Origin: Pristionchus mayeri
Taxonomy: Eukaryota; Nematoda; Chromadorea; Rhabditida; Neodiplogasteridae
Length of the DNA: 64,000 nt
Direction: 5' to 3'
NCBI GenBank assembly: GCA_036245805.1
Contig: BTRK01000001.1
Span: forward strand, 19,289,087 to 19,353,086
Below, piece after piece: positions 1 through 12,425 of the stretch. The position numbers were made by a program, and so were the translations under genes. Under the pieces are notes generated by a model. The model searched no databases and was not told the DNA's origin. It was given only the letters and a program-made list of their open reading frames with translations. The first letter of the stretch is position 1. Each line of letters begins with the position of its first letter.

Positions 1-2243
1 TTCAATAATTCCTTTACTTTTTTTCTGAAGTGTAGGTCCGGAGTGCTGATTGACGGCCGCAATAACTAAGGCTGGGGGTCGATTTTGAAAAAGTTTCCAT
101 TTTTGGGGGTCGAAAAATTCGATATCTCAGAATGACATGGGATATAGTTTTTCTGACGTATTTTCACGCGTAGAAAACGTATTTCTTTGTTAGAACTCGA
201 AAAAATTAGAAATAAAGAAAATAACGTCGAAAAACTCATTTTTTGACTATATTTCACGAGATTGAAATTTTCTGAAAAATTTCGGAGTGTTATCGATATG
301 ATTTTCGGAATCTACATCTAAAAGTATAAGGTTGGTCCATAAGTTTCTGACTATTTTCATGTTCGGACATTTTGACCTTCCCCGTCCAACGCATTCAGTC
401 AATCAACTAATGGTTATGCATAGTTGATGAAGGCTTATGAATACTTTTTACGCGATGCAATATCGGGCCAATTCGATCAGCAAGGATGACACTATTCACA
501 GTCAAAATCTACTTCGTGCTTGATTTTCAATTTCAATTGATCGTAACTCCAAGGGCAGAAGTGATCGAGACAAAAGCGGTGGATTGTTGAGAAGCCTATT
601 ACAGGGACATATAATTTAACACTTCGAAAGTTATGGTCCTCTGAATCCCCGATTAAAATTTTGGCCAAATCAACAAACTACGCCAATTGGAAAATGCTTG
701 TTTTATATTTTCTGGCACTGTACTCGTATAGATCGACCTCGAGAGCTCAATAATGGCTCATTATTTTCTACATTCCTATCTTAGTACTTATTTATATTTA
801 GGAGCAGATTCATAAATCAATAGGTAATTAGAATATTTCGGAACTGCGATGTAGAAATTGAAACATTGAAATCAGCACGTTTTGTTGTTTCTCTCTTCTC
901 ACTCGCAATGAAGACCGAGTTGTTCACGTATAACTGAACAAGCAACTCTTGCCCTACTACATATATGTTGAGCAGATTCAGGAGGTCTCAAATATTTGAG
1001 AAGTTGAGCTCAACCAAAAACACCGAAAAACGCTATTTTCGGCAGTTTCAATATGAAAATAATTTTCTCACGTTCAATAACCACTATATTCAATGTAAAT
1101 GTTTTACGGTACTCCACCACTACTGACGTCACTAAAACTATAGAGGAATTGCAGGCAATCGAAATAGGCCAGGAGAAATTATGAAAAATGAAAAGTCAGA
1201 AACTTACGGACCAACCTAATACATCTAGGGTGATTTTTTCAGAATTTAAAAAATGGGCCTTTTTTGGGAATGAGCTCCAGAACTGGTCGAATCAGGCCAA
1301 AATCTCGAATATGACTTCACGCCATCTCGCTTTCTAAGCCCATCTCGTTCATCATCTATCGCCGAAAGCTTGTAATCGACTATTTTAAGCATTATCTTCA
1401 TATTAGAGCCTTGAAAAACCCCAAAATCGAATAAATCGAAAATTCATTTTTTTCATGCCAGAGAAAGGTGGAAAAAGTCGATCCCACAGAATTAGATGAA
1501 ATACACATTTTCTGTCGTATTTTGGGCCGTAGGAACCGATTTTTCAAACTAGAGCTCGTGAAAATGCGAAATTAATAAGTTATCATTAAAAAATCTCTGG
1601 AGTTCTTTCAAAAAAAAATGAAAAGACAAAATTTTTGAATTTATCTTTTTTGGCAGATACAACAATTCAAACATTAAGGTAATCCATAAATATGAAATAT
1701 AAAATTGTTTTAAGACATTTGAACGCCTCGATGGGCTTAGAAAGAGAGATGGCGTGAAGTCAAATTCGAGATTTTGGCTTGATTCGACCAGTTCTGGAGC
1801 TCATTCCCAAAAAAGACCCTTTTTTAAATTCTGAAAAAATCACCCTAGATGTACTTTTAGATGTAGATTCCGAAAATCATATCGATAACACTCCGACATT
1901 TTTCAGAAAATTTCAATCTCGTGAAATATAGTCAAAAAATGAGTTTTTCGACGTTATTTTCTTTATTTCTAATTTTTTCGAGTTCTAACACAGAAGTACG
2001 TTTTCTACGCGTGAAAATACGTCAGAAAAACTATATCCCATGTCATTCTGAGATATCGAATTTTTCGACCCCCAAAAATGGGGGTATCTGAAACTTTTTC
2101 AAAATCGGCCCCCAGCCTTAGTTATTGCGGCCGTCAATCAGCACTCCGGACCTACACTTCAGAAAAAAAAGTAAAGGAATTATTGAATTTTTGGCCATCC
2201 TTGGACCCCTGCACTGTTGTTACGTTCTCTGGTGGAGGGTCAA
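1..2243. mobile_element. Long-inverted-repeat (foldback) element with TTAA-type end, left end outside window
   Basis: The sequence from base 1 to about 1350 (minus the nested insertion at 327-1219) reappears as its reverse complement at about 1727-2243, giving arms of roughly 450 bp around a loop of about 380 bp. The right terminus abuts TTAA at 2244-2247. Its last 60 bases resemble the end of the element at 17038-18367, which has a clear TTAA target duplication, so both belong to one family. The left terminus lies before the window. No transposase is visible, so this is a non-autonomous foldback element. TTAA duplication is typical of piggyBac-type transposition; that assignment is inference from the target site only. 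Confidence 0.75.
327..1219. mobile_element. Mariner-type non-autonomous element, copy 1
   Basis: An 893-bp element with terminal inverted repeats (TAAGGTTGGTCC at the left, GGACCAACCTAA at the right) flanked by TA at 325-326 and 1220-1221. The uninterrupted opposite arm of the host foldback element (about 1840-1872) shows exactly the empty site with a single TA, which proves the insertion and the TA target duplication. A near-identical copy lies at 32092-32984. No open reading frame of useful size is present, so it must be moved by a transposase encoded elsewhere. Confidence 0.88.
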
Positions 2244-2410
2244 TTAAAAGAAGAAAATAATATCTGATGTCCAATGGTATTAGGGGAAAAAGGACAATAA
2301 ATAATTTTTTATTTGACTTGAAATTGCGATATTGAAATACACAAATTCCGCCGTTTTAGACAATTTTAACTTGCTGAATCACAACAATTCTTGTCTATAA
2401 ACGGAATGTA

Positions 2411-3244
2411 CTACTTATAGATATTGAAGGTCATCTCAAACCCCGCGTCATCTATATCCTCATATGTTCTCGATGTGATCTCAGTATACATCCCATCTTG
2501 GTTCCTCGTAATCCTGATCCTTTTTCCATCGTATTTCTAAACTTATTATAATTTTGATAAATAACTGGTATACTCTGATACATAAATATCAGAAGTTGAA
2601 AAAAATGAATGTCATACCTTGCGGAGCACAGTGAACTCTTGATCACGAATCTGTTCTCTGAGAAGTAAGTGAATGTGTCGTTTGGAACTCCCATTTCCCT
2701 TTTCCGACAACATTCTGGCTTTCGTCAATCATTGCTTTTGAATCGAAGAACAACTGCAATGAATAACTGATTTTCCGAATCTTCGGCGAAGATCTCATGG
2801 GCAATAATTTTTAACAGTTACCATTAGGAGCCTGCCGATCCAATCCGCATCAATCACCGTTTCCTTGACCACTAAATAGTCGAACCCGATGATGCGGTGT
2901 ATAATTGATTCGAGGGGAAAGAAATAATCGAGCTGAAAATAAGGTGAGGATCTGATTTACACTAAATCGTATAAATTAATATTTTTACTTCAAGCGAGTT
3001 AATGATAAGTCTGTGATTCTTCACTATTTCCATCTCGTTGAGAACTTCTTCGTTGATCAGATCGCCCAGCTTCTCTCCGAATTCGAACTCTACACATCTC
3101 ACTCCTTTCATCAACCGAATGAAGCTGAAAGAGTACATCCCTTGTGTTTGGATACCAGAATATAGGATTATATTGTACTATAGAATATTCATGGCTTACC
3201 TCCGGCGCGTTTCTTCTGTGAGACAGCCGAACATTATTATTTGC
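2411..3244 (-). CDS. Multi-exon gene or fragment, unknown family (possibly F-box-associated type)
   Basis: Read on the minus strand, exons with good splice signals are about 3200-3244, 2989-3124, 2822-2932, 2618-2753 and 2411-2536 (stop TAG at 2411-2413). The first three join in frame and give an acidic, leucine-rich stretch (contains VRCVEFEFGEKLGDLINEE and FDYLVVKETVIDADWIG). The last exon reads KYDGKRIRITRNQDG and ends FNIYK. The exon at 2618-2753 opens in the frame of its predecessor but must leave in another frame to join the last exon, so there is a frameshift or an unrecognised splice. The style resembles the rapidly evolving nematode F-box/FTH-type families, but I see no diagnostic motif. 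Upstream exons were not found. At about 3330-3390 a short stretch reading RLIVRNKDG looks like a relic of a second copy of the last exon. Confidence 0.45.
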
Positions 3245-3501
3245 TTTAAAAATAAACCCCGGCATAATTTTCGAAAAATCCTACCTTAACTAATTTAGAA
3301 GTGTTGAAATTTTAAGTATCAAAAAACAACAGTACCTTCAGTCACCCATCCTTATTCCTCACAATTAGCCGGTTCCCGAGCAATTATTCATTACTCTCAA
3401 GGAAATATTGCGTGATATTCAAGTGGATGTTGTGACTCTTTATAAGGTAATTTTGAAGACTTGTTTCTGAAGTTGGGCAGTTTGGGCGAAGTGGTCACGA
3501 A

Positions 3502-3703
3502 TAGGGTGGCAAGAACGGATCACGGGTCGAGCTTTTGACTCTCTAAAACGGGTCAGATACGAGTCGGTAGAAAACCCGTAGGCTACGGTTCAGAAACTGA
3601 TCAAGAGTGATAGCGAGAAAGGAAGAGGAAGAATCATAAAATCGGGTGACCCGGCGGAATCGTAAATAGCGCGGGTCACTCGTGATCCGTTCTTGCCGCC
3701 CTA
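3502..3703. mobile_element. hAT-type MITE, 202 bp
   Basis: Ends are inverted (left TAGGGTGGCAAGAACGGATC, right the reverse complement with one or two changes, ending GCCGCCCTA). The element is flanked by an 8-bp direct repeat GTCACGAA at 3494-3501 and 3704-3711. An 8-bp target duplication with TAGGG-like ends is the hallmark of hAT elements. No coding capacity. Confidence 0.9.
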
Positions 3704-3877
3704 GTCACGAATACTATCATTCTTACATAAACAAAATAAAAAAAATTATATGTTCAAATGTATCTATTTTCCTCCAGATGCCGTTGAACGATTTCTTTGT
3801 CACCAACCTGAAAGTAGCCCTTGACGGAACCTCGACCGATTCGTTCATATTATATGACGTTATACGTGGCCCTATCG

Positions 3878-5322
3878 CAGATCCAATGCGCATAATCCGT
3901 TGATGCCGTGCGGTCTGTGTGCCAAGAAGTTTAAGAAGAGATGCGGTCTTGCGGCGCATATGAAGAGGCACGATGGTAAGATAAAACTTTTGTTACTGAC
4001 CACACTCTATGGCCGATGAGTGATATATGCAGGGAGAGATGTTGCACTCTAAATAAAAAGTGCAATATTTTTTCAGAAGGGACGAACGGTTCATCAAGTG
4101 ACGAAGAGGAATCTGCAGCGCGAGTCTTCATTCCAGTCTCTCGACCTAAGAAACCCACTGATTGCGACGAGTGTGGAAAGAACTTCGCCACTGTACAAAA
4201 CCTCAAAATACACAAACTCGCTCATCTCGGTAACATTTCTTGTTCGATATTATCGGTTGATGAAATACTGGCGTACGGAGAGAAATGAACTTGAAAAATT
4301 AAGACGACGAAACGGCGAAACGAGATCCCATATCCTCAATGATAGGCGAAAACACTAGTTACACAATGACATTTATCATGCAAAACGGATACAATATGCG
4401 GAAGCAGCGTCCCCCGGGGATCGGCCAGTAATGACCTAACAATATTAAGATGATGAAGTGGCGAAACGTCCTTATGCTTGTGATCAGTGCCATAAGAGAT
4501 TTACGCAGAGTCAATTGCTCACCAAACACAAACGAGAACATGCTGGTGAGCAAATCTTACAAATTCCATCCATTCATAGTGCATAGGAGGTGTGGGATAA
4601 TCCGTTGATGGAGTTGATGGAAGTTACGTCGTTCCTTGGCGATTCCTTGCGTGGGGGGTTGATCATGTTCGATCATTTTATCCAACCAATCCCTGAACGC
4701 TTAATAATATCACATAAAACTATCATTTTAGGTAATTTCCTCTACAAATGCGACCAATGTTCAAAGGGTTTCATCTGGCGTAATCCCTATTTGAGGCACA
4801 TGAAAGCTCACGAGAAGGAAAGATCCAGAAAGCCTATTTACACAGAAAGTAGGAATATTACCAAGTATTTCGGAAAATCATATGGTATTTTAAGAAGATC
4901 TACCGTTCAAATGCGATTTATGCGAAAGGCGATTTCGTAATAAGCATTATGTCGGCGTTCACAAGAGCAAATGTCACAATCAGACAAATTCCCGTTGTCC
5001 ACTGATTGATGGTGATGGCTCAACAAAGGTCTGTTTCAGTTTGACGCAATTATCTTCCTGAGATGAACATGAGATGAAAATAAATATTTCGCAATGAACT
5101 GAGCCACAGTATCCAAGAAAATCGCGATTTGTGAGTACCTCTTTCTTCAATTTCATAAAATAATTTCAGTATTCAAATCGATTTGGCTTGAAGAATAAGC
5201 CTTCGGAAGTTGGAGATGAGGAAGAAATTTTGCACAACAAATCTGAGGATGAAAATTCTCTCGGAGCATGGTCTGATGACGAGATATCAGAAGAAGAAGG
5301 AGAAAGCGAAATTCAAGAGTGA
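3878..5322 (+). pseudogene. 5'-truncated inverted copy of zinc-finger gene A (last six exons)
   Basis: Plus-strand copy of the 3' part of gene A. Exon pieces are 3878-3975 (partial), 4077-4229, 4450-4545, 4732-4848, 4895-5028 and 5170-5322 (stop TGA at 5320-5322). All splice sites and reading frames are intact. It lacks the exons for the N-terminal fingers and any visible promoter, because the duplication breakpoint lies within the double-finger exon. It keeps the zinc-binding His (reading AHMKRH) that the source copy has lost (AYMKRH at about 7291). If transcribed at all, the sense product would be a C-terminal fragment of four complete fingers (two of them variant) plus an acidic tail. Confidence 0.85.
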
Positions 5323-5341
5323 TCAAATCTGAATGAAAAGC

Positions 5342-5911
5342 CTCTTTGTATAAAAGAAAATCAAGGCCAGAGGGACTCTGTGTGCTTTAGTTTTCAAGAA
5401 ATTATTTTAAGATACATTCTTAAATAATGCCTATTTGCAAATTCCATTTGTTGAATTTTACAGTGTTTAATGACTCTGGCAAACAATTATGAAAATATGA
5501 AGTTCTGGTCTAATATGTTAACCTGATTATTTGATAGGATAGCAGAGACCGTTCGCATCATCTCATACTTCGATCTTTCACGAACATTCAGCACGAGTCC
5601 TTCGTAAATACAATGATTTGTTTAAGTTTGCAGCTATAGATTCTCTTTCCTATAGAATTGATATCAGAGTTGATGTGATACATTCATTTTCTCATTCTAC
5701 TGCATTTTCTGCCGCAGCCTTATGCCCAATATTCAACATATTCGTAATGTTAAAATAACGAAATAAATTTATGCATAACATTGAATAGCTTTAGAAATTG
5801 CAACAAATTCGAAATTGAAAACAAGAAAAAGAACAAGAATTTGAATAATAATATATTTAAAAATTTACAAAGATAAGCTAATATAAAGGGTATAATTGAG
5901 TCGCAATTTGC
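5342..5911. other. Spacer of the inverted duplication, no gene seen
   Basis: A 570-bp AT-rich unique sequence between the two arms. It contains the sequence following the stop codon on both sides, including aataaa-like stretches near 5760 that could serve as polyadenylation signals on either strand. I see no coding potential. Confidence 0.6.
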
Positions 5912-5928
5912 TTTTCATTCAGATTTGA

Positions 5929-8900
5929 TCACTCTTGAATTTCGCTTTCTCCTTCTTCTTCTGATATCTCGTCATCAGACCATGCTCCGAGAGAATTTTC
6001 ATCCTCAGATTTGTTGTGCAAAATTTCTTCCTCATCTCCAACTTCCGAAGGCTTATTCTTCAAGCCAAATCGATTTGAATACTGAAATTATTTTATGAAA
6101 TTGAAGAAAGAGGTACTCACAAATCGCGATTTTCTTGGATACTGTGGCTCAGTTCATTGCGAAATATTTATTTTCATCTCATGTTCATCTCAGGAAGATA
6201 ATTGCGTCAAACTGAAACAGACCTTTGTTGAGCCATCACCATCAATCAGTGGACAACGGGAATTTGTCTGATTGTGACATTTGCTCTTGTGAACGCCGAC
6301 ATAATGCTTATTACGAAATCGCCTTTCGCATAAATCGCATTTGAACGGTAGATCTTCTTAAAATACCATATGATTTTCCGAAATACTTGGTAATATTCCT
6401 ACTTTCTGTGTAAATAGGCTTTCTGGATCTTTCCTTCTCGTGAGCTGTCATGTGCCTCAAATAGGGATTACGCCAGATGAAACCCTTTGAACATTGGTCG
6501 CATTTGTAGAGGAAATTACCTAAAATGATAGTTTTATGTGATATTATTAAGCGTTCAGGGATTGGTTGGATAAAATGATCGAACATGATCAACCCCCCAC
6601 GCAAGGAATCGCCAAGGAACGACGTAACTTCCATCAACTCCATCAACGGATTATCCCACACCTCCTATGCACTATGAATGGATGGAATTTGTAAGATTTG
6701 CTCACCAGCATGTTCTCGTTTGTGTTTGGTGAGCAATTGACTCTGCGTAAATCTCTTATGGCACTGATCACAAGCATAAGGACGTTTCGCCACTTCATCA
6801 TCTTAATATTGTTAGGTCATTACTGGCCGATCCCCGGGGGACGCTGCTTCCGCATATTGTATCCGTTTTGCATGATAAATGTCATTGTGTAACTAGTGTT
6901 TTCGCCTATCATTGGGGATATGGGATCTCGTTTCGCCGTTTCGTCGTCTTAATTTTTCAAGTTCATTTCTCTCCGTACGCCAGTATTTCATCAACCGATA
7001 ATATCGAACAAGAAATGTTACCGAGATGAGCGAGTTTGTGTATTTTGAGGTTTTGTACAGTGGCGAAGTTCTTTCCACACTCGTCGCAATCAGTGGGTTT
7101 CTTAGGTCGAGAGACTGGAATGAAGACTCGCGCTGCAGATTCCTCTTCGTCACTTGATGAACCGTTCGTCCCTTCTGAAAAAATATTGCACTTTTTATTT
7201 AGAGTGCAACATCTCTCCCTGCATATATCACTCATCGGCCATAGAGTGTGGTCAGTAACAAAAGTTTTATCTTACCATCGTGCCTCTTCATATACGCCGC
7301 AAGACCGCATCTCTTCTTAAACTTCTTGGCACACAGACCGCACGGCATCAACGGATTATGCGCATTGGATCTGCCCTTCTTGTGATTTTCCAGATGAGTC
7401 AGGAATTGCTTCTTGATGACGTATCCCCTACCACAGATCTCGCACTTGAACGGATAGTCTCCTTAAATAAGGAGTCTTAAAAACCGCGCGTTGTTAGAGA
7501 AACGAGACGGCCACTCTGTCGCTTTTTCCCTGAGCTATTTCCCCTGATGTCCATGGCTGGAAATCAGCCAAGTTGCGATAACTCAGGTAAGAGCTGATAT
7601 AAAAACGTGAAAATTACAGAATCTCCTATCGTTGGTGAAAGCTGCGCAATGGTAATGAAAGAGTCAAATTTTTAGTTTTGCCGCTATTCCTCCTTTAAGA
7701 ATAAATATTCAATTATTTTGAATAGCAATAAAATTACAAATTCACCGTTGTGAATGTGCATATGATATTTGAGGGATACTCCTTCACGGAATGCTTTACC
7801 GCACAATTCGCATTTGAATTTCCGCTTTATCTCGGCTTGCTCTGGATCGTTATCATCTTAATTCGTTGCAGAGATCCTAAATGGGTGCCCTTGTGGTATT
7901 TCAGTCCACTCGAGAGGACGAATTTTCCACATGTGTCGCATTCGACTTTCTCTACTTTCCTTCGGGGATGGTCATCAGTTGAATTTAATCATTAGCCGCT
8001 ACAAGAATTAGTTCAGTTAATTAGTGATGACTTATATACATTTAGCTTGAAATAATCTTTCTAACTACGATTGTCATTGGTTTTACGAATTCAATGATAA
8101 TTTGAACGAAAAGCACGCACGTAAGTGGATTCTCGAGTGAGTTTTAAGATTGCCAACTTGCGAAAATCGTTTGCCACAGTGATCGCATGTGAAAGGCTTC
8201 CTCAATTCCTCGCTCTCTGAGAATAATATTGATTGAAATATACGATCATTTGTTACCTTCATGAGACCTCTTGTGGATTAGTAGACTTGGCAGGGAAACT
8301 TTTCTCACAAATTTCGCAGCGGAACTTTCTTTGATTGTTTTTCGATCTTCTCCTTGTCTCTACTATTTTCGTCGCTTTCTTTGAGCTTATCGCCACACGC
8401 TTTCTTCTTCTATTGCAATCATCCTCCTCCTCGTAGTCATTGTATTCTTCCTCAGAAGATGTACTATCTTCGTCCTCTGAGTCTCAATATTCCATTCTAC
8501 GAAATCTTCGTTTTTTTACCTCTGTCGATAGCTTCATCTTCATAATTATGCTCTCGTTCCAGAGAATACTGAAGGGTATCAATATTGGGTTATTTTGATG
8601 AAATGCGCTCTTTCTGCATAATAATCCTAATTTTGGATTTGACATTTCTACAATCAAACCCTCGCTTTTTCCTCAATGAAAACCTCACAGGCTTCGCATT
8701 CATTTCAATCTCTTCTCTTTGTCTAATCTTCCTCTCCATTAACCAGTTCATAGCTATTTTCAACAAATCGCATAGTCCATACATCGGATTACCAAGCGTA
8801 CTGAAAAGCTAATGAAAATTATAGTTGATCAGAGTGACTTGGGTTCAACTTATATTCGTGTTCTCAAAGACTACTCGATCATTCCAATCTCTGATTTACT

Positions 8901-9112
8901 TGTTCTTTAAAAATCCAATAGTTATAAAAGGTCTTACTCTTCCTCCTGACACTCCTTCAGAACAAAGAAATCACTCTCCATGGATATTAAAGACGCTCTA
9001 ACGCTCTGCAAGTTGTATTAGCTGACTTAACTTTATCGTTCTTCAGAAATGTTCGCAAGAAGACAAACTTGCCTCTGAGTCAAATGAATTTGTGATGAAC
9101 GACTCTAGAGCA
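5929..9112 (-). pseudogene. Zinc-finger gene A: multi-C2H2 protein, damaged N-terminal half
   Basis: Minus-strand paralog of genes B and C. Exons: about 9073-9112, 8938-9005, 8660-8800, 8520-8568, 8257-8477, 8121-8216, 7877-7975, 7746-7856, 7276-7461, 7022-7174, 6706-6801, 6403-6519, 6223-6356 and 5929-6081 (stop 5929-5931). Fingers from the exon at 8121 onward carry the C-x2-C-x12-H spacing. The tail is acidic (SEEEGESEIQE). Lesions: finger 1 near 8280-8310 lacks 5 nt between its second Cys and first His, giving a frameshift and a stop. The exon before 7975 has lost its AG acceptor. The intron at 7857-7876 is only 20 nt and no longer starts with GT. The first His of one finger is Tyr. The first intron has a GC donor (gcaagt). 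Multi-C2H2 proteins normally bind DNA in the nucleus; no target can be inferred. Confidence 0.75.
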
Positions 9113-9703
9113 TCAATCGACGTTCGAAGTATTCCGCCGATTTGATTGGTTGAAGAGGCATCCGCCATCTGGAAATATAGAACGAAACATCATAATTCAC
9201 TTTCTCGATAAACAGAATGGGTGGCGGAAAAAAACAAGAATCCGCATAAACTTTAAGGAACGGTTGTCAAGTAAGTTGACTTGTGCGCGCTCGCATAATT
9301 GTGCAGTGAAGGTCAGTGGGCAGGGAGATAGGTGAGGGGAGAGAGAGAGTGTGTACATGGGAGAGAGATAGAGAGAGATAGAATCAGAAAAGAAAAGTGA
9401 GTGTGAGTGTGGGAACGGGAAACAGTCCTTTGATGAGGTGCGAATATCGCAGACAAATGCGATGCATAGGCACGAAGTATTGTCTTCACAAGAGTAAAAC
9501 GGTAAAACTTTCTGCAGGGGGGCTCATCCTTCAGGAGGCTTCTTAACAAAAGATGGAATCAAATATACGGCTTTTCAATAAAAGTAAGCATTTTCCTTAC
9601 CTGTATTTATGCTCCGCATTTTGTTAATCGCACATTGAATCACTATAATATGCATACATTTATTTTGACTGAAGTGAGCACAACGAAAGAACTTTTTTTT
9701 TTC
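9113..9703. other. Upstream region of gene A, with GA-rich tract
   Basis: No exon was found. A purine-rich stretch (GA repeats) runs at about 9330-9420. A motif around 9265 (GTTGTCAAG) resembles the region upstream of gene B near 18955. This would be the place for a promoter, but nothing specific can be claimed. Confidence 0.35.
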
Positions 9704-10992
9704 AGGTTGTAACAAAAGTTTTGCCCGATTTTCCAATTTTCATTTTAAGCATACGCCGTCTTTTATTCTCAAGATCTTTTCATAATATTTCCTATATTCG
9801 TTGAGTGATTGGATACTCTTTCTATCATACATTAGTATAAACCAAACCATTTGATATCATGGTCGCATTTCAAAGTTAAAGGTACTGCTTTTGATATCTG
9901 AACTATTTATTTTTGGGGTCAGCACTCTACGGCCAACCGTGATAATGCAAATATCAAGGTATATTTGGAAAGTGTGATGAACAAGCATAATAAAGAAATA
10001 TCTAAATAGGGACTACCACAAAAAGCGTTACAAAAAACTCAGGTCATTTTTTTATCTTTCGTCAAAAAGGGCTTGGCCGGAATCAGTTCCTTACACCGCA
10101 TAGCCGTAGCCGTAAGTCTATCGATGTCAAATGCATTTAAACTTTAAGTACCTTCCATGGCAAGCTCACATTTATTTTTAAGTGGACATAAAATTATTCT
10201 TTAAAAAAATGCAATATTGCATACTCAGATACTGATATTAAAGTGTCGAAATTGATGATTCCATAAATGTCATGTTTCCAGCATACAAGAAAGCTCAGAC
10301 TTTATATTGTTAACTGAACAAGCAAATCTTACTCTATCACTTATTGGCTTGGCCTAATCAGGGGATAGCTTCCTTTTGAGGAAATCGACTCGAACTATGT
10401 ACACCGTATTCCAATATTTTGGCTGTGATGACCATGATTCAATATTTCAGAAAATATCAATTGTCTAGAAGCGGAAAAGGTTATGCTCCAATATTCATTT
10501 ATGATATAAAGCCCCATGGTGGTAGATGTAAAAGAACTTAATATGAAGCCAGAATATTTGATTCTTGAATCAAGATCAACAATCCTTGGATCAATGATTA
10601 TTCGCGAATAATCGATTTCAATGATCTGTAAATTGTGAAACATTGAAGCAACAACTAGATCCAATATAGTTTTAGAAAGTACATCCCACGGGCTTGTCAC
10701 TCCACAATATGGGATTATACAATAACGTTTTCTCTTAGAATATGAGCGTGACAAACAAATATGTGTGCATCGTGAATATTTCACTTTTGGCGAAATCGGT
10801 TTTTCTCGCATTCCCTGAACGCGGGATGTGATTCGAAGATGTGAATATATTGAACAAGTAATACCATAACATATGCTATAAAGTTAGGTCGTGACGTTTC
10901 AAGCGAAGCCTTTTAGGATATTTCAAACTAAATCGGGCAAAACTTTAGAAGAGAAAAAAGGTCGAAATCGGGCAAAACTTTTGTTACAACCT
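9704..10992. mobile_element. Tc1/mariner-like element, about 1.29 kb, degenerate
   Basis: Terminal inverted repeats begin AGGTTGTAACAAAAGTTTTG at the left; the right end is its reverse complement, ending GTTACAACCT at 10992. The motif TCGGGCAAAACTT is repeated just inside the right end (about 10933 and 10968). The size fits a full mariner. The interior shares short stretches (for example taactgaacaagcaa near 10313) with the 893-bp elements at 327 and 32092, which suggests related families. The only longer frame, minus strand 10395-10811 (138 codons), shows no transposase signature that I can recognise. The target duplication is unclear (possibly TCA). Confidence 0.65.
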
Positions 10993-12425
10993 CATAATTT
11001 TAAAAAAATCTTAGTTTCATTCATTGCTTCAGCTTTAGTTACTGCGTAAAAGTCATGGTTCTTCTTTGTTCACTTCGCTTCCTCCTCCTCCCTTCCATCA
11101 TCTTTAGCCCGTTGTCCGTGAGGTTCATTCGCTTCGAAATTATCCGGATCTTCGTCCTTCCCTACTTTGATTGTGTTTGATTCATTATTTACTGTAGATA
11201 GGCAAAGTTCCTGTAATTGGAAGATTGCATACAGTCAAGTGTTTTTTTAATCGGACAGAGATCATCGAAATAGAACTGATTTCCCACACTAACACTGAAT
11301 ATTGTCGCGAATATTTTGGGAAATGATTCATCGTTTCAATTGCACCTTGGAGGTCACAAACAGCTTACTGCTCATACAGCAGTGCCGAGATCGAGAAAAT
11401 TGAGCAATATAACTAACCATCATTGTAGTTCCTTCTTTTATGTCAGGAATCTCATCAGACGTGACTAAAGAATGGGGGCGCTTTCCCGCTGAAGAATTTG
11501 CTGCAATATACCAATTGTATATGCATAACTGATTTACTTTTGCCCCTGTTTCAGGTCGGCGCTATACGTGAGCCAGCTCTTGCAAATGTTTCGATGTTTA
11601 TGCGCAATATTTAGTCCTTTTTTAAAAACAGTTACCCCTGTGTTTCGATTTATGATTGTCCAGCCTTCTTTTGTCGGAGAATCGTGCCTCGCATTGGTCA
11701 CATGTGAATGGACGATTTGCAGTATCATCGTCTACATATCATTTTTTTAGAATCTCTCATCTTTCATTGTTAAAAATAAGAAGTTAACGAAACTGATCAT
11801 ATCCGTAAATAAATTATCAACTATTTTGATATCAAATCTAGCAAATATGTGAAAAAGATACCGTTATGTTGTTTCTTCTTGTGATATTGTAGCGAATGCT
11901 TCTGAGTGAATCTTCGTTCGCAATGGTCGCACTTGAAAGGGAGATCTTCTGGAATTCCCTTCATTTATTCTCATTGATTAAAAGGAACGATCAATAAATT
12001 TTTAAACAATTAAATCAGAAGCATACTTTCAGTTAAAATTTTCGTTCTGGCAGTTCCCTTTCTGTGAGCTCCCATGTGCTTTTTCTTTGCAGTCATCATT
12101 GTAAACGCCTTGGGGCAAAGTTCGCATTTGAATAGGTCACCTAAATAATAGTGTAAAAATAACTAAATATCATGAAATGTTTTGAAATGAATCCTGGCTA
12201 TTCAAACTCGCCCGTGTGCTCTCGTTTGTGTGCTTTGAGCATTGGTTGGTAAATGAATTTCTTGTCGCATTGATCGCATGCATAAGGCCTCTTCGACGCC
12301 GCGTTGTTAGCTAAAGCTCGAGATGAATAAATCTGACGACTTATTTGACGAAATAAAAAATATCAGGAGCAATACTATTTTGCATTTTCATTCGATATTG
12401 TTGCTCTAAAGTCAACTCACCGATA

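Larger units (their letters stand above)
3878..7374. repeat. Large inverted duplication: arms about 1.46 kb, spacer 570 bp
   Basis: Bases 3878-5341 and 5912-7374 are reverse complements with only a handful of differences (for example ctcaatg/cccaatg near 4330-6910, an A/C change giving Lys/Thr in a finger, and a His/Tyr codon change near 3960-7291). The spacer 5342-5911 is unique and AT-rich. The right arm is continuous with zinc-finger gene A. The left arm breaks off inside an exon at 3878, so the left arm is the derived copy. Both arms together can form a hairpin of about 1.4 kb. Confidence 0.93.

Noticed and set aside
9313..9549. Frame over the GA-rich tract upstream of gene A
   Set aside because: Low-complexity sequence; no splice sites or homologous block in genes B and C.
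10395..10811. 138-codon frame inside the Tc1/mariner-like element taken as a transposase
   Set aside because: I could not find a DDE/D signature or helix-turn-helix. It may be a relic of a transposase, but calling it one is not supported.
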